From Microcoleus vaginatus WJT46-NPBG5 (lineage in GTDB: Bacteria > Cyanobacteriota > Cyanobacteriia > Cyanobacteriales > Oscillatoriaceae): 64,000 nucleotides of DNA. This document shows positions 1-9,679 of the stretch, one piece after another. Location of the stretch: positions 43,538 to 107,537 of the forward strand of contig JAHHHM010000027.1 of assembly GCA_019359355.1 (NCBI GenBank), read 5' to 3'. Made by a program: the position numbers and the translations under genes. Within the stretch, counting starts at the first letter, position 1; each line of letters opens with the position of its first letter. The notes beneath the pieces were generated by a model. The model ran no database searches. It saw only the letters and a program-made list of their open reading frames with translations, and was not told where the DNA came from.

Positions 1-109
1 AAAGCTAGCATTCATTCCTTGTCTTGATGACAGATTGATTGAAAGCTGATATTTTAATCGCCAAAATGCTTGCTTTAAAAAAATCCCCTCACCACAGACT
101 CAAGCTGAG

Positions 110-847
110 TTAGTCAGCGACATCAAATAACACAGTCGTCATGTAATATTCTGCCCATTCCGGCCCAAAAGCTTTTTCTAGCACCCGACGAGTTTTGTCA
201 TTTTTCTGTTGCTTGGTGCAGTAGTTGCGCTGGCCGGCAATCACGCGGGCTTCTTCTTCCCCAGAAACAGGGGCTTGTGAAAGTGCTTGCTGACAGTGGA
301 GTTCCAGAAAGGAGCCAACCCGCGCCAGAAATAGGGCATCTTCCTCAGCACCGCCCGGCCTGACAAATAAACAAAAATCAGAAAAAATATCCCCCCAAGC
401 CGGCAACTCGCGGGGTTGAGAAAAATGGGCTGCCGGCAATGCTGTGAGTGCATTTTGATAAGCTGCCGGTAAAGAGCGATCGGCATTCACCGGCGAAAGG
501 TCTGCAATTGCCGCACTAATTTGGCCGCGCCCCCCGACCAAATCCGTGCCAAACATCGGCAGCGGGTAATTAGAGCGAGGAAACATCACACAATGCAATA
601 TATCCAGCGTACTACCCACCTTCGCCAACTCCAAGTGAAGCTTACGAAATTGGGGGGTTTGATAGCAGCGATTCTCAATCGTGAGTTTTTCTCCCTCCAA
701 CCGCCCTTCCACATACCCCAACTCTTCAGGCATCGGATAGGGAGACAAATCTAAATAGGTTTGCCAGATTGCCTCGATGCGATTCGCTAAATCACGAATC
801 AGCGGATGTTGTTCCTCGCGCAATGAGGGAGTTGCAGTGAATGACAC
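110..847 (-). CDS. pcyA: Phycocyanobilin:ferredoxin oxidoreductase (PcyA)
   Basis: Reduces biliverdin IXalpha with four ferredoxin-derived electrons to phycocyanobilin, the chromophore of phycobilisomes and cyanobacterial phytochromes; soluble enzyme. The 245-residue product is full length for the family. The active-site residues known from Synechocystis PcyA are recognisable: Glu73 (HLELAK), His85 ([10 protein letters not shown]) and Asp102 (FGTDLV), and the C-terminal [14 protein letters not shown] block is typical. Translation starts at GTG, 845-847, preceded on the reverse strand by GGAGA about seven bases upstream. It lies downstream of glgB on the same strand, separated by about 195 bp with a heptamer repeat array, so co-transcription is unlikely. 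Identification is secure. Confidence 0.97.
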   Translation of the reverse strand: MSFTATPSLREEQHPLIRDLANRIEAIWQTYLDLSPYPMPEELGYVEGRLEGEKLTIENRCYQTPQFRKLHLELAKVGSTLDILHCVMFPRSNYPLPMFGTDLVGGRGQISAAIADLSPVNADRSLPAAYQNALTALPAAHFSQPRELPAWGDIFSDFCLFVRPGGAEEDALFLARVGSFLELHCQQALSQAPVSGEEEARVIAGQRNYCTKQQKNDKTRRVLEKAFGPEWAEYYMTTVLFDVAD

Positions 848-913
848 GATTATTTCTCCAAAATCACCCTAAGCGGCAACCTCTATCTTAACGGTGCCGG
901 TGTATCTCATAAA

Positions 914-1041
914 AGGGCATTGGGCATTGGGCATGGGGCATGGGGGATTGGGCATGGGCATGGGGGCGAGGCTGCGCCAACGAGAAAGGAGAACGGTAAT
1001 TTTTCCTAGTCCCATGCCCCTAGTCCCTATACCCTAGCCCC
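914..1041. repeat. Heptamer (STRR-type) repeat array in inverted arrangement
   Basis: A G-rich arm (914-966) consists of degenerate GGGCATT/GGGCATG heptamers. A C-rich arm (1006-1041) contains CCCATGCC-type heptamers in the opposite orientation. The two arms could pair into a long imperfect hairpin. Short tandemly repeated heptamers of this kind are known from filamentous cyanobacteria. The array lies just past the 3' end of glgB and upstream of pcyA, so it may terminate glgB transcription; that role is inferred. Confidence 0.8.
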
Positions 1042-1042
1042 T

Positions 1043-3352
1043 CTAATCTTCCGCCGTTCCTGCCAAAGCCGTTTGATTTTTGTGCCGATCTAACTTGAGA
1101 ACGAGCACACCCAAGGGAGGCAAACACAGGTCGATTGAGTAGCGTCGGTTGTGACTCCACCACTCATCCGCCCACTTGCCGCCAAGGTTGCCCATATTGC
1201 TGCCGCCATATTTGCGGGCATCCGTGTTAAACAGCTCAGTGTAGAATCCGTGTTCGGGGACACCAACGCGGTAGTGGCTGTGCGGCTGAGGTGTGAAGTT
1301 ACACACAACGATGGCAAACTCATCCGAATCCTTAGCGCGGCGGATGAAGGAGACAACACTGTGCCGGTTGTCGCTGCAATCAATCCACTCAAACCCTGCC
1401 TCCGCAAAATCTTGCGTATAAAGCGCCGGCTCAGTGCGATACAGGTGGTTGAGTTCGCTCATAAACTGTTTGAGCTGCCGGTGCGACTCGTATTGCAATA
1501 AATGCCAATCCAAATCGCCCCACACATTCCACTCGCTCCACTGGCCAAACTCCATGCTCATAAATAGGGTTTTTTTGCCGGGATGCGTGAACATATAGGC
1601 CAACAGACAGCGTACATTGGCAAACTTCTGCCATTCATCTCCTGGCATTTTCCCGATCAGCGGACTTTTACCGTGCACCACCTCATCGTGAGACAGCGCC
1701 AGCATGAAGTTTTCGCTGTGGTTGTACCACATACTGAACGTGATGTTGTTTTGGTGGAACTGGCGGAACCAGGGGTCCATGTTGAAGTAGTCGAGCATAT
1801 CGTGCATCCAGCCCATGTTCCACTTCAAATTAAAGCCCAAGCCGCCAACATAAGTGGGCCAGGACACCATCGGCCAGGAAGTGGACTCTTCGGCAATTGA
1901 GAGGACGCCGGGAAAGTAGCTGAACAGTAGGTGATTCACCTGACGCAAGAAGTCAGCCGCTTCGATATTTTCCCGTCCCCCGTACTGGTTAGTTACCCAT
2001 TCACCGGGGTTGCGGCAGTAGTCGAGGTAGAGCATGGAAGCGACGGCATCAACCCGAATGCCGTCAATATGGTACTTGTCAAACCAAAATAGGGCGTTGG
2101 CGGCGAGGAAGTTCCGTATTTCGTTGCGGTTGTAGTTGAAGACTAAGGTGCCCCATTCTTTATGTTCGCCTTTGCGGGGGTCGGCGTGCTCGTACAGGTG
2201 AGTGCCGTCGAAGAAGGCTAATCCGTGACCATCTTTGGGAAAATGGCCGGGAACCCAGTCAACGATGACACCGATGCCGTGGTGGTGGCACTGATCGACG
2301 AAGTACATGAAGTCTTCGGGAGTGCCATAGCGGGAGGTGGGGGCGTAGTAGCCGGTGACTTGATAACCCCAAGAACCATCAAAGGGATGTTCGGCGATCG
2401 GCAGCAGTTCAATGTGGGTGAAGTTGAGTTCTTTGACGTAGGGAATCAGCTTGTGAGCGAGTTCGCGGTAGGTGAGGAAGCGTGCACCGGGACGCAATTC
2501 CGAGACAACGACCACCGGCTCTTCTTCGCCGTTCGGTAGTTTGGCCGGCTCTGCTGAGGAGGCGTGCAACCAAGAGCCGATATGACATTCATAAACGGAA
2601 ATCGGCTGGCTTAGGGGTTCGGTATGCCGGCGCTTTTCCATCCAACTGGCGTCGTTCCAGGTATAACTATCTAAGTCAGCAACAATGGAAGCCGTTTTAG
2701 GCCGAGGTTCGGATTGGAAGCCGTAGGGGTCTGATTTTTCGTAAATGTGGCCATCGTAATTTTTGATTTCGTATTTGTAGCCATCGCCAACGCCCAAGTC
2801 GGGAATAAATAATTCCCAAATGCCGTTGTCACGCTTACGCATTTGGTTTTTGCGTCCGTCCCAGCTGTTAAAATCGCCCAACACTGAAACGTTACGCGCG
2901 TTTGGTGCCCAGACTGCAAAGTAAACGCCTTTAACCCCGTTTACTTCCGTCAGGTGAGCGCCTAATTTTTCGTAAATGCGGTGATGGTTGCCTTCGGAAA
3001 ATAGATGGATATCAAAGTCTGTTAACTTGGGAGAGCGAAAAGCATAGGGATCATAAATGACGCGCTCGTGCTCTCCTTCTTTGAGGCGAAACTGGTAGTT
3101 GGCCAGTTCCGGCGTTTCAATCGTGCATTCAAAGAAGTGGGGATCGTGAACCGATTGCATGGGATATTCTTGCCGTTCTTCCGGGATCACAACCCATGCG
3201 GCATCGGCAGTAGGCAGGTAGGCTCGCACTACCCAGTGAGTGATTTTGCCGTCCTGTTCGATGGGGTGAGGGCCGAGGATTTCAAACGGATCGTGATGTT
3301 GATTCCAAACAATGCGGTTAATCTGATCCGGAGCAACAAGCGTCATTGACAT
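1043..3352 (-). CDS. glgB: 1,4-alpha-glucan branching enzyme (GlgB)
   Basis: Introduces alpha-1,6 branches into glycogen by cutting and transferring alpha-1,4 glucan chains; cytosolic GH13 enzyme. The 769 residues include an N-terminal region, a CBM48-type module (around residues 130-230) and the catalytic barrel. Catalytic residues are visible: nucleophile Asp435 ([10 protein letters not shown]), acid/base Glu488 (SIAEESTSW) and the third acid Asp556 ([10 protein letters not shown]). A C-terminal beta domain ends with [10 protein letters not shown]. The tight ATG-TCA-ATG start at 3352 has only a weak ribosome binding site. With treZ/treY 3.5-8 kb away it forms a glycogen/trehalose neighbourhood. 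Tandem hairpins sit about 180 bases upstream. Confidence 0.97.
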   Translation of the reverse strand: MSMTLVAPDQINRIVWNQHHDPFEILGPHPIEQDGKITHWVVRAYLPTADAAWVVIPEERQEYPMQSVHDPHFFECTIETPELANYQFRLKEGEHERVIYDPYAFRSPKLTDFDIHLFSEGNHHRIYEKLGAHLTEVNGVKGVYFAVWAPNARNVSVLGDFNSWDGRKNQMRKRDNGIWELFIPDLGVGDGYKYEIKNYDGHIYEKSDPYGFQSEPRPKTASIVADLDSYTWNDASWMEKRRHTEPLSQPISVYECHIGSWLHASSAEPAKLPNGEEEPVVVVSELRPGARFLTYRELAHKLIPYVKELNFTHIELLPIAEHPFDGSWGYQVTGYYAPTSRYGTPEDFMYFVDQCHHHGIGVIVDWVPGHFPKDGHGLAFFDGTHLYEHADPRKGEHKEWGTLVFNYNRNEIRNFLAANALFWFDKYHIDGIRVDAVASMLYLDYCRNPGEWVTNQYGGRENIEAADFLRQVNHLLFSYFPGVLSIAEESTSWPMVSWPTYVGGLGFNLKWNMGWMHDMLDYFNMDPWFRQFHQNNITFSMWYNHSENFMLALSHDEVVHGKSPLIGKMPGDEWQKFANVRCLLAYMFTHPGKKTLFMSMEFGQWSEWNVWGDLDWHLLQYESHRQLKQFMSELNHLYRTEPALYTQDFAEAGFEWIDCSDNRHSVVSFIRRAKDSDEFAIVVCNFTPQPHSHYRVGVPEHGFYTELFNTDARKYGGSNMGNLGGKWADEWWSHNRRYSIDLCLPPLGVLVLKLDRHKNQTALAGTAED

Positions 3353-3529
3353 AAACTACCTATTATGCTAGAGGTCTTTAACTTTGAACGGTTTGCGCGA
3401 TTTACAGCGTCTTCTTTGAGAATTTTGCTGGTTAAAAGGCTGGCCTTTGTGAGTGTAGGACAGGGTTCTTTGTTGCTTCTGGCTTAGCTATCCTTGAGCT
3501 TAGCAGCATCTCTTCTTTTAGTTTGACAG

Positions 3530-3571
3530 TACGACCAGGAGTGCGAGGTCGTAGGCGCTATCGGCAGCGCA
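3530..3571. promoter_or_regulatory. Two consecutive hairpins upstream of glgB
   Basis: The first hairpin pairs TACGACC (3530-3536) with GGTCGTA (3547-3553) around a ten-base loop. The second, immediately after, pairs GCGCT with AGCGC around ATCGGC. Neither is followed by a T-run on either strand, so this is not a standard terminator. If glgB is transcribed from further upstream, the hairpins would lie in its leader. Function is unknown. Confidence 0.35.
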
Positions 3572-3597
3572 CCCAAATAGTACACAAATTTAAACAA

Positions 3598-3915
3598 TCA
3601 GTAACGATCTGTTATAAACGGTAGCAAAAAGCCTTCATAAATTCGTCCATCCTTTGATAAAAAACCCGATATCTCTAGAGTGAAGTCGGCATCTAAGCCG
3701 CTTGGTGGCGTTGGTTGCCGGCATTGAAAATCCCCACTGTAAGGGCAATGAAGCGGATAACCCTCATCGGTAGAATTAACGGTGCCGGCAGGCCGATTTC
3801 GAGAGCCGGTTTTTGCACCGCAACTAGAAATATGCTGATGGAATAGGCATGGCAAAGCTGCATTTGATAAAGTCTCATCAGCAGCCAGCTCTTTTTGGCC
3901 TATGGGTGAACGCAA
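3598..3915 (-). CDS. Possible small hypothetical protein
   Basis: A 105-codon frame that would use a TTG start at 3913-3915 and ends in the glgB/kinase intergenic region. The C-terminal half (around DADFTLEISGFLSKDGRIYE) reads like protein with hydrophobic/polar alternation, whereas the N-terminal half does not. No family recognised, no membrane segment, no convincing ribosome binding site. It may be a decayed gene or chance. Confidence 0.25.
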   Translation of the reverse strand: MRSPIGQKELAADETLSNAALPCLFHQHISSCGAKTGSRNRPAGTVNSTDEGYPLHCPYSGDFQCRQPTPPSGLDADFTLEISGFLSKDGRIYEGFLLPFITDRY

Positions 3916-3921
3916 GTTGCC

Positions 3922-6651
3922 ATGAAAGACTCCTTGAACGGGCGAAGACCTTCCAAACCAAGCCTGACTCCATTGAGAATTACGGCCATCTACGTGATGA
4001 TCGGAAGCTTATGGATCTGGTTTTCCGATGAAATTTTGTTGGCACTCGTTCCTCATGCCGGCATCCTGAGCAAATTACAAACCTTTAAAGGCTGGTTTTA
4101 CGTCACAATCACAGCCTCGATTCTCTATTGGCTGATCCACCAGGTAATGAGGGCAACCCAGCAATCAGAAATGGCTTTGAGGCAGGCGAATGAAACCCTA
4201 AAGTCAACCCAAGCAAGCCTCAAACAAAATCTGAGCGAATTGCAGGGAATTCAGGAAGAATTGCAAACCAGTGAAGAACGATATCGCCTGATTTCCGAGC
4301 TAACCTCAGACTACGCCTATACGCTCAGTGTGGCTCCCGATGGACAATTTACAATTGAATGGTTAACTGACGCCTTTTGCCGGAGTAGTGGTTACCCTTT
4401 GACAGAAGTTACCGGCCCGCAGGGCTGGGAGAAGTTGATTCATCCCGATGATTTACTTCTTGTTCAAGTCAGAAACCGCAATCTGTTAAGTGGTCAGCCC
4501 AGTACACAAGACTTTCGGATCATCACCAAACAGGCAGAAGTGCGATGGTTGCGAGATTACGCCCGTCCAGAGTGGGATGCAACCCATCAGCAGGTGATTC
4601 GGATTTTTGGGGCTGCCCAAGATATCACGCAGTACAAGCAGGCGGAAGCGGCGTTGCGGGAGAGCGAGGCCAAGTTTCGCGCCATTTCTGAAGCGGCTCC
4701 GATCCCGATCGCGATTTCTCGTGTGAGCGATGGTGTAATTTTATATGCCAATGAGCAACTAGGTCAGATGTTTGGCCTTGGAACTGAGCAGTTCATTGGT
4801 TCCAGAGCGCCAGACTTTTACAACAACCCCGCCGATCGGCAAGCACTGCTAGAAATTCTTACAAAGGATGGGGCGGTTTATAACTATGAGATTCGGGCAA
4901 AAAAGGCAGACGGCACTTTGTTTTGGCTTGTGGTTTCGCTGCAACTTCTTATTTTTAATAGCGAACAAGCAGTTCTGGGTGCATTTTACGACATCACTGA
5001 GCGCAAGGAGATGGAGGAGGCGCTACGGGAGTCTGAAAGGCGATACCGGCTGTTATTTGAAACCAATCCGCAACCGATGTGGGTTTATGATGTTGAAACC
5101 CTGGCTTTTATGGCTGTCAACTCTGCGGCAACTCAGCACTATGGCTATTCTCAGGAAGAATTTCTGGCGATGACGATTCGGGATATTCGTCCCCCGGAAG
5201 ATATTCCTGCTTTAATTGAGGATCTGTCTAAATTACCCACAGGACTGCGGGCAGCCGGCAGATGGCGGCATTGCAAGAAAGACGGAACGATTATTGAGGT
5301 AGAAATTACGATACACAGCCTTACTTTTGCCGGCAGGCGTGCTCAGCTTGTTTTGGCGAATGATGTAACTGAACGCCAGCGAGCGGAAAGGGCGTTGAGG
5401 GCGAGTGAGGAACAATATCGGGAACTGGTTAACAACATTCACGAAATTATTTTCCAACAAAATAGCCAGGGGATCTGGACGTTTTTGAACCCAGCGTGGT
5501 CAGAAGTGATGGGCTACACGGTTGCAGAAACCCTGGGGACTGATTTTTTAAATTATATACATCCGGATGACCGGCACTATAGTCAAAGGCAGCTGCATTG
5601 TTTGCTGCATTTTCAAATGGATGATTGCCGGTATGAGGTTCGCTATCTCGCTCAAAATGGCAGTATCCGCACTTTGGCGATGTTTGCTCGACGCTTGCTT
5701 TCTACTACCGGCGAGGTTGCCGGAGTGACGGGTACGCTAATGGATATTACAGAACGCAAAGCCGCAGAAACCCGACTTCAGACGCTTAACATTGAGTTAG
5801 AACGACAAGTTGAGGAACGCACGGCGCAACTGCAAACGCAAATGCAGGAACTGCAGCAGCTTAATCAGTTAAAAGATGATTTTCTCAGTACGGTTTCTCA
5901 TGAGTTGCGAACGCCAATGACCAACATGAAAATGGCAATTAGTATGTTGCAGTTGGCCATGAAATCCGCACAGGGGCGAGGGCTGGAAGGCGAGGATGCG
6001 CTCACGCAGTTTTACCAAAAATTTAATCGCTATTTGCAAATTTTAGAAAATGAATGCGAGCGGGAAATTAATCTGATCAATGACTTGCTAGATTTGCAAC
6101 GTTTGGAGATGTCGCCGGCTGTACCGACGTGGGAAACCATTTTTTTACAGGAGTGGCTTCCTCAAGTCGTTGTGCCGTTTCAGGCACGTTTGCGGAACCG
6201 GCAACAAATACTGCACCTTCACGTTGATCCTAATGTGCTGCCGCTACATTCTCACTTAGCTAGTTGGGAGCGAATTGTAGCAGAACTGCTGAATAATGCT
6301 TGCAAATACACGCCTCCAGGTGGTGAGATTGGGGTAAGGCTACAACAAGCTTCTGGGAGTTCTGAAGGTGCCGATTCCTCAAGTTTAGCGGGTAATGTTA
6401 CTCAACTTATTGTTAGCAATTCTGGCAGTCAAATTCCTGCAGAAGAGTTAAGTCGAATTTTTGATAAATTTTACAGGGCTGCTAGCAGTGATCCTTGGAA
6501 ACAGGGCGGTACGGGTTTGGGTTTGGCGCTGGTTAAGCAATTGGTGCAGCAGCTAGGCGGCAGAATTTGGGCGGAAAGTGAATCTAACCAAACTTGGTTT
6601 ACGGTGGAGTTACCGACTGATACTGAAGCGGTTTACAAAATTTCTGCTTGA
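3922..6651 (+). CDS. Membrane-anchored PAS-domain sensor histidine kinase
   Basis: A 909-residue signal-transducing kinase. Two N-terminal hydrophobic segments (about residues 20-42 and 55-75) anchor it, followed by a short coiled coil (80-115). Four PAS repeats begin near residues 118, 247, 369 and 493, each opening with the SExxYR/SExKFR pattern and closing with a DITERK-like PAC segment. The HisKA domain carries phospho-acceptor His660 (STVSHELRTPM). The HATPase domain has an N-box (LLNNACKYTPPGG, about 791) and a G-box (GGTGLGLALVKQL, about 862). There is no receiver domain and no neighbouring response regulator, so the partner is unknown. It lies between glgB (divergent) and treY (convergent); a role in regulating those genes is only a guess. 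Confidence 0.93.
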   Translation: MKDSLNGRRPSKPSLTPLRITAIYVMIGSLWIWFSDEILLALVPHAGILSKLQTFKGWFYVTITASILYWLIHQVMRATQQSEMALRQANETLKSTQASLKQNLSELQGIQEELQTSEERYRLISELTSDYAYTLSVAPDGQFTIEWLTDAFCRSSGYPLTEVTGPQGWEKLIHPDDLLLVQVRNRNLLSGQPSTQDFRIITKQAEVRWLRDYARPEWDATHQQVIRIFGAAQDITQYKQAEAALRESEAKFRAISEAAPIPIAISRVSDGVILYANEQLGQMFGLGTEQFIGSRAPDFYNNPADRQALLEILTKDGAVYNYEIRAKKADGTLFWLVVSLQLLIFNSEQAVLGAFYDITERKEMEEALRESERRYRLLFETNPQPMWVYDVETLAFMAVNSAATQHYGYSQEEFLAMTIRDIRPPEDIPALIEDLSKLPTGLRAAGRWRHCKKDGTIIEVEITIHSLTFAGRRAQLVLANDVTERQRAERALRASEEQYRELVNNIHEIIFQQNSQGIWTFLNPAWSEVMGYTVAETLGTDFLNYIHPDDRHYSQRQLHCLLHFQMDDCRYEVRYLAQNGSIRTLAMFARRLLSTTGEVAGVTGTLMDITERKAAETRLQTLNIELERQVEERTAQLQTQMQELQQLNQLKDDFLSTVSHELRTPMTNMKMAISMLQLAMKSAQGRGLEGEDALTQFYQKFNRYLQILENECEREINLINDLLDLQRLEMSPAVPTWETIFLQEWLPQVVVPFQARLRNRQQILHLHVDPNVLPLHSHLASWERIVAELLNNACKYTPPGGEIGVRLQQASGSSEGADSSSLAGNVTQLIVSNSGSQIPAEELSRIFDKFYRAASSDPWKQGGTGLGLALVKQLVQQLGGRIWAESESNQTWFTVELPTDTEAVYKISA

Positions 6652-6692
6652 GCCGGCTTTTTTAAAACAGGGTACATCTAGCATTTGTAAAA

Positions 6693-6730
6693 ATCTGGGA
6701 GTGGGAGCATCTTGCCCCCTGTATCTGCCC
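6693..6730. repeat. Dispersed GGGAGCATCTTGCCCC-type intergenic element
   Basis: Just downstream of the kinase the sequence GTGGGAGCATCTTGCCCC occurs. Related strings appear at 20026-20104 in both orientations (GTGGGAGCATTTT, GGGCAAGATGCCCC, ATGGGATGCTCCCAT). This suggests a small dispersed intergenic repeat. Confidence 0.45.
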
Positions 6731-6783
6731 TTGAAATAGTTTTCAAGAGTTTCGTTGGGTGGGCGACACCTTAACAAAACGAA

Positions 6784-6814
6784 TGCCTACCCCAATTGAA
6801 AATCGAGGTAGGCA
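6784..6814. terminator. Candidate bidirectional terminator hairpin
   Basis: TGCCTACC (6784-6791) pairs perfectly with GGTAGGCA (6807-6814) around a 15-base loop. It lies between the convergent ends of the histidine kinase and treY. A weaker outer inverted repeat (TTCGTT/AACGAA) precedes it. There is no strong T-run, so the assignment rests on position and pairing. Confidence 0.4.
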
Positions 6815-6833
6815 AATGAAGTTAAGGATGGCT

Positions 6834-9623
6834 CTAGCTAATTAACAGTGCGACAGGATAGTGTTGAAGAACTTCACCAATTAAAAGCGTTCCATTACCT
6901 TGAATTGAGTGGGATGAAATCGCATCTTTCCATGAAGATGGAGTTCCCGCCGGCAGCTTAATTTGAGTATCTGCCCACACTTGTTCACCGAACGGATATT
7001 CATCAGGTTGAATCAGGCTGGTTAAAAAGCGCGGAGTGATCGTAATTGCCGTCTTTCCGCCATAGCTTCTCGCAAAAGCGACAATGTGATCCTTAAACTT
7101 TCCAGTAACTTCCAGCGGTTGGTAATCCCCTTCCAAGAAAAGTTCCCGATTTTGTTTTCTTGCCTCAAGGAGCTGGGCGATCAAAAACAGCTTAATCCGC
7201 CCATCTTCTTTGTTAGCAATTAAGTCCTCCGTCAATTTTCGAGGATCTTTTTGTACTTGATCTTTAATCTCGCGTAACACAGATACTCGGTGTTCAAAGT
7301 TAACCGGACGCCGATTATCCGGATCTACATGGCTGAGATCCCAAAATTCAGTTCCCTGATAAAAGTCGGGGACACCTGGAGATGTTCCTTTCAGCAGGGT
7401 TTGGGCGAGTGAGTTAAAGATTCCATAATGAGCAACCAACTTCTGGAAAGGCAAAAATTCCTTAATAAATTGATTCTCATCTGCTGAGTCTAAGACTGAA
7501 TCAACAAAAGCCATGTACGCCTCTTCATACTCATTATCCGGTCTTAACCAAGCTGTATGAACTTTAGCTTCCTTGACGGCTTTGATGACATAGTTTTTCA
7601 TCCGCTCAATGTATTCGGAATCCACAACTCCATCAAAAGGAAAAGACCCTACCAAGGTTTGATAAAAGAAGTATTCATCATTTGCATCGGGAATCATCCG
7701 CCGCTTCGCACGCGTTTTTTTAGAGCGATTCATTTCGCTCCAAGTTCTTACTTGCTTTTCCCATTCTTCAGGGATTTCTGAGAGAACATTGAGGCGTGCT
7801 CGTACATCTTCACCGCGTTTTGTGTCGTGGGTTGCGGTGGCATTCATTTTATGCGGCCAATTTTTCTGGTCTTGTTGATTTAAGCCGTGAAATGTCTCCA
7901 GTGGGAGGCCAAAGTGGGTAGGAGAACCGCCGACTTCATTAAGGGAGAGAAGCCGGTTATACACATATAAGAATGTGTCTTCAAACCCTTTTGCCATTAG
8001 AGGGCCGGTCATCTGCTGAAGTCTCATTACGAAGTATAAACGCTGAGCTTTTTGTTCGTCGGTTAGAAAATCTTCGTATTCAAGAAACAAGAACTTCTCA
8101 ATAAAATTGAGTTCTTTTAACAGAAGTGGCACTTGCTCTTTGGCTTTTTCAATGACTTCCTGCACACAAGCCCGATCAGTTTCGTTGATTCCTTGTGAGT
8201 CGATATAGGTGCGATAAATGGGGAATGCTTTAAGCACTTCTAAAAGCGCTCTTTTGAGACCATAAACGGTAAAGTCTCGCCCATATCTCGATTGTTCGGC
8301 TATTTGCTTCAGCAGTTTCGCCAGATTATCGGCATCTCCCGCCAAGTTTTTATCGAGGATCAGCGCTTTTTTCTCAAGGACTAGCTGTTCGTAGGGGGTG
8401 CGGATGCCGGTAAATCGGGTGTAAATCTCGCTAAATTTCTCTTCATTGTCGGCTCGGCAAAAAATGCCATTGACATAGTTTAAGAAGTCATAGCCGCTTG
8501 TCCCCTGAATCGGCCAGTTACTGGGGAGTTCTTCTTGAGGTTCTAAAATTTTCTCAACGGTGATGTAAACGTCTCCTGTTTTCTCTCGAAGGCGTTCTAG
8601 ATATTGAGCTGGATCGTAGAGTCCGTCAATATGATCAATTCTTAAGCCGGTGAATTTGCCCTCTTCAACGAGTTGAGTAATTAAGGAATGCGTTTTGTAA
8701 AAAACTTTGGGAGTTTCTACTCGCATTGAAATCAGTTCGTTGACGGTGAAGAAGCGGCGGTAGTTCATTTCTTCCGCCCCAACTTTCCAGAAGGAGAGCC
8801 GGTAAAATTGATCGACCAGTAAACTATCCAAAAGGTTAAAACTTTCTGGGTTCCCCGCTTCTCCATTGAAAGTTTTGATGTTTTCGTCAACGAAAGTTTT
8901 GAATTCAGGTTGATTTTCGTAGAGTTCCCAAAGAAGTGCCTTAACAAAGGTAAGCTGATCGTAGCGCTCTCTGCCTTTTGCTTCTGTCGGTATGTTTTTG
9001 ATAATATAAAGCACCCCTAGTAGCTTGACAAAATCCGGGTGATGTCTTCCAAGTGCCTTTCCGAGTTTACCTAAATGATAAGTCAGGAACCGGGCGTAAG
9101 ATTCTATTCTGATGGGCAATTTGAGGCTATAGTAATTGACGCTCAAGCCAGTTTGATCATAGTTGAGCTGAATTTCGCCATTCTCCAAACACTCATTATA
9201 AAAATTGCCTAATAAAGGAGCGAGGACTCCTTCTGGGTTATCACCATAAGGAGCATTCCACGCAATGTCAAAATAATCGAAATAGTCCGAATCCGCCCCA
9301 TTTTCCAGCACGTCCATGAGCATCCAGTTTTGGCTGTCGTAAGCCATGTGGTTGGGAACAATATCTTGCACCCAGCCCATGCTGTTGGCTTGAATTTCTT
9401 TCACCAATGCTTCAAAGTTTTCTTGAGTGCCGAGTTCCGGATTCAATTGACTTGGATCGACGACATCATAACCATGAGTGCTTCCTTCTCTTGCTTTAAA
9501 AATGGGGGAAGCGTAAAAATCGGAGATTCCTAATTCTGCTAAATAAGAAATGATTTGTTTTGCCGCTTCAAAGGTGAAATCGGCATGAAATTGAATTCGA
9601 TAGGTTGCTGTGGGAATTCGCAT
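6834..9623 (-). CDS. treY: Malto-oligosyltrehalose synthase (TreY)
   Basis: Converts the reducing-end alpha-1,4 bond of maltodextrin or glycogen chains to an alpha,alpha-1,1 bond, making maltooligosyl-trehalose; cytosolic GH13 enzyme. The 929-residue length fits TreY. The start MRIPTATYRIQF is the family signature. Other hallmarks are THGYDVVDP, WVQDIVPNHMAY, nucleophile Asp330 in GLRIDHIDGL, Glu357 in ITVEKILEP, and HDTKRGEDVRARL. It is the second gene of a treZ-treY operon: treZ ends only 56 bp upstream. An AGGAG lies some 13 bases before the ATG. TreZ then releases trehalose from its product. Confidence 0.96.
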   Translation of the reverse strand: MRIPTATYRIQFHADFTFEAAKQIISYLAELGISDFYASPIFKAREGSTHGYDVVDPSQLNPELGTQENFEALVKEIQANSMGWVQDIVPNHMAYDSQNWMLMDVLENGADSDYFDYFDIAWNAPYGDNPEGVLAPLLGNFYNECLENGEIQLNYDQTGLSVNYYSLKLPIRIESYARFLTYHLGKLGKALGRHHPDFVKLLGVLYIIKNIPTEAKGRERYDQLTFVKALLWELYENQPEFKTFVDENIKTFNGEAGNPESFNLLDSLLVDQFYRLSFWKVGAEEMNYRRFFTVNELISMRVETPKVFYKTHSLITQLVEEGKFTGLRIDHIDGLYDPAQYLERLREKTGDVYITVEKILEPQEELPSNWPIQGTSGYDFLNYVNGIFCRADNEEKFSEIYTRFTGIRTPYEQLVLEKKALILDKNLAGDADNLAKLLKQIAEQSRYGRDFTVYGLKRALLEVLKAFPIYRTYIDSQGINETDRACVQEVIEKAKEQVPLLLKELNFIEKFLFLEYEDFLTDEQKAQRLYFVMRLQQMTGPLMAKGFEDTFLYVYNRLLSLNEVGGSPTHFGLPLETFHGLNQQDQKNWPHKMNATATHDTKRGEDVRARLNVLSEIPEEWEKQVRTWSEMNRSKKTRAKRRMIPDANDEYFFYQTLVGSFPFDGVVDSEYIERMKNYVIKAVKEAKVHTAWLRPDNEYEEAYMAFVDSVLDSADENQFIKEFLPFQKLVAHYGIFNSLAQTLLKGTSPGVPDFYQGTEFWDLSHVDPDNRRPVNFEHRVSVLREIKDQVQKDPRKLTEDLIANKEDGRIKLFLIAQLLEARKQNRELFLEGDYQPLEVTGKFKDHIVAFARSYGGKTAITITPRFLTSLIQPDEYPFGEQVWADTQIKLPAGTPSSWKDAISSHSIQGNGTLLIGEVLQHYPVALLIS

Positions 9624-9679
9624 GATGAAACGAGCGCTCCTGAGTAATTAATTTTGAACTTTTTGAATTATAGCTACGA

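Larger units (their letters stand above)
3353..3921. other. glgB/histidine-kinase divergent intergenic region
   Basis: About 570 bp between the divergent starts of glgB and the PAS kinase. It holds two adjacent hairpins at 3530-3571 and a doubtful small reverse-strand reading frame at 3598-3915, described separately. Promoters for both flanking genes must lie here, but I cannot identify convincing -35/-10 pairs. Confidence 0.5.
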
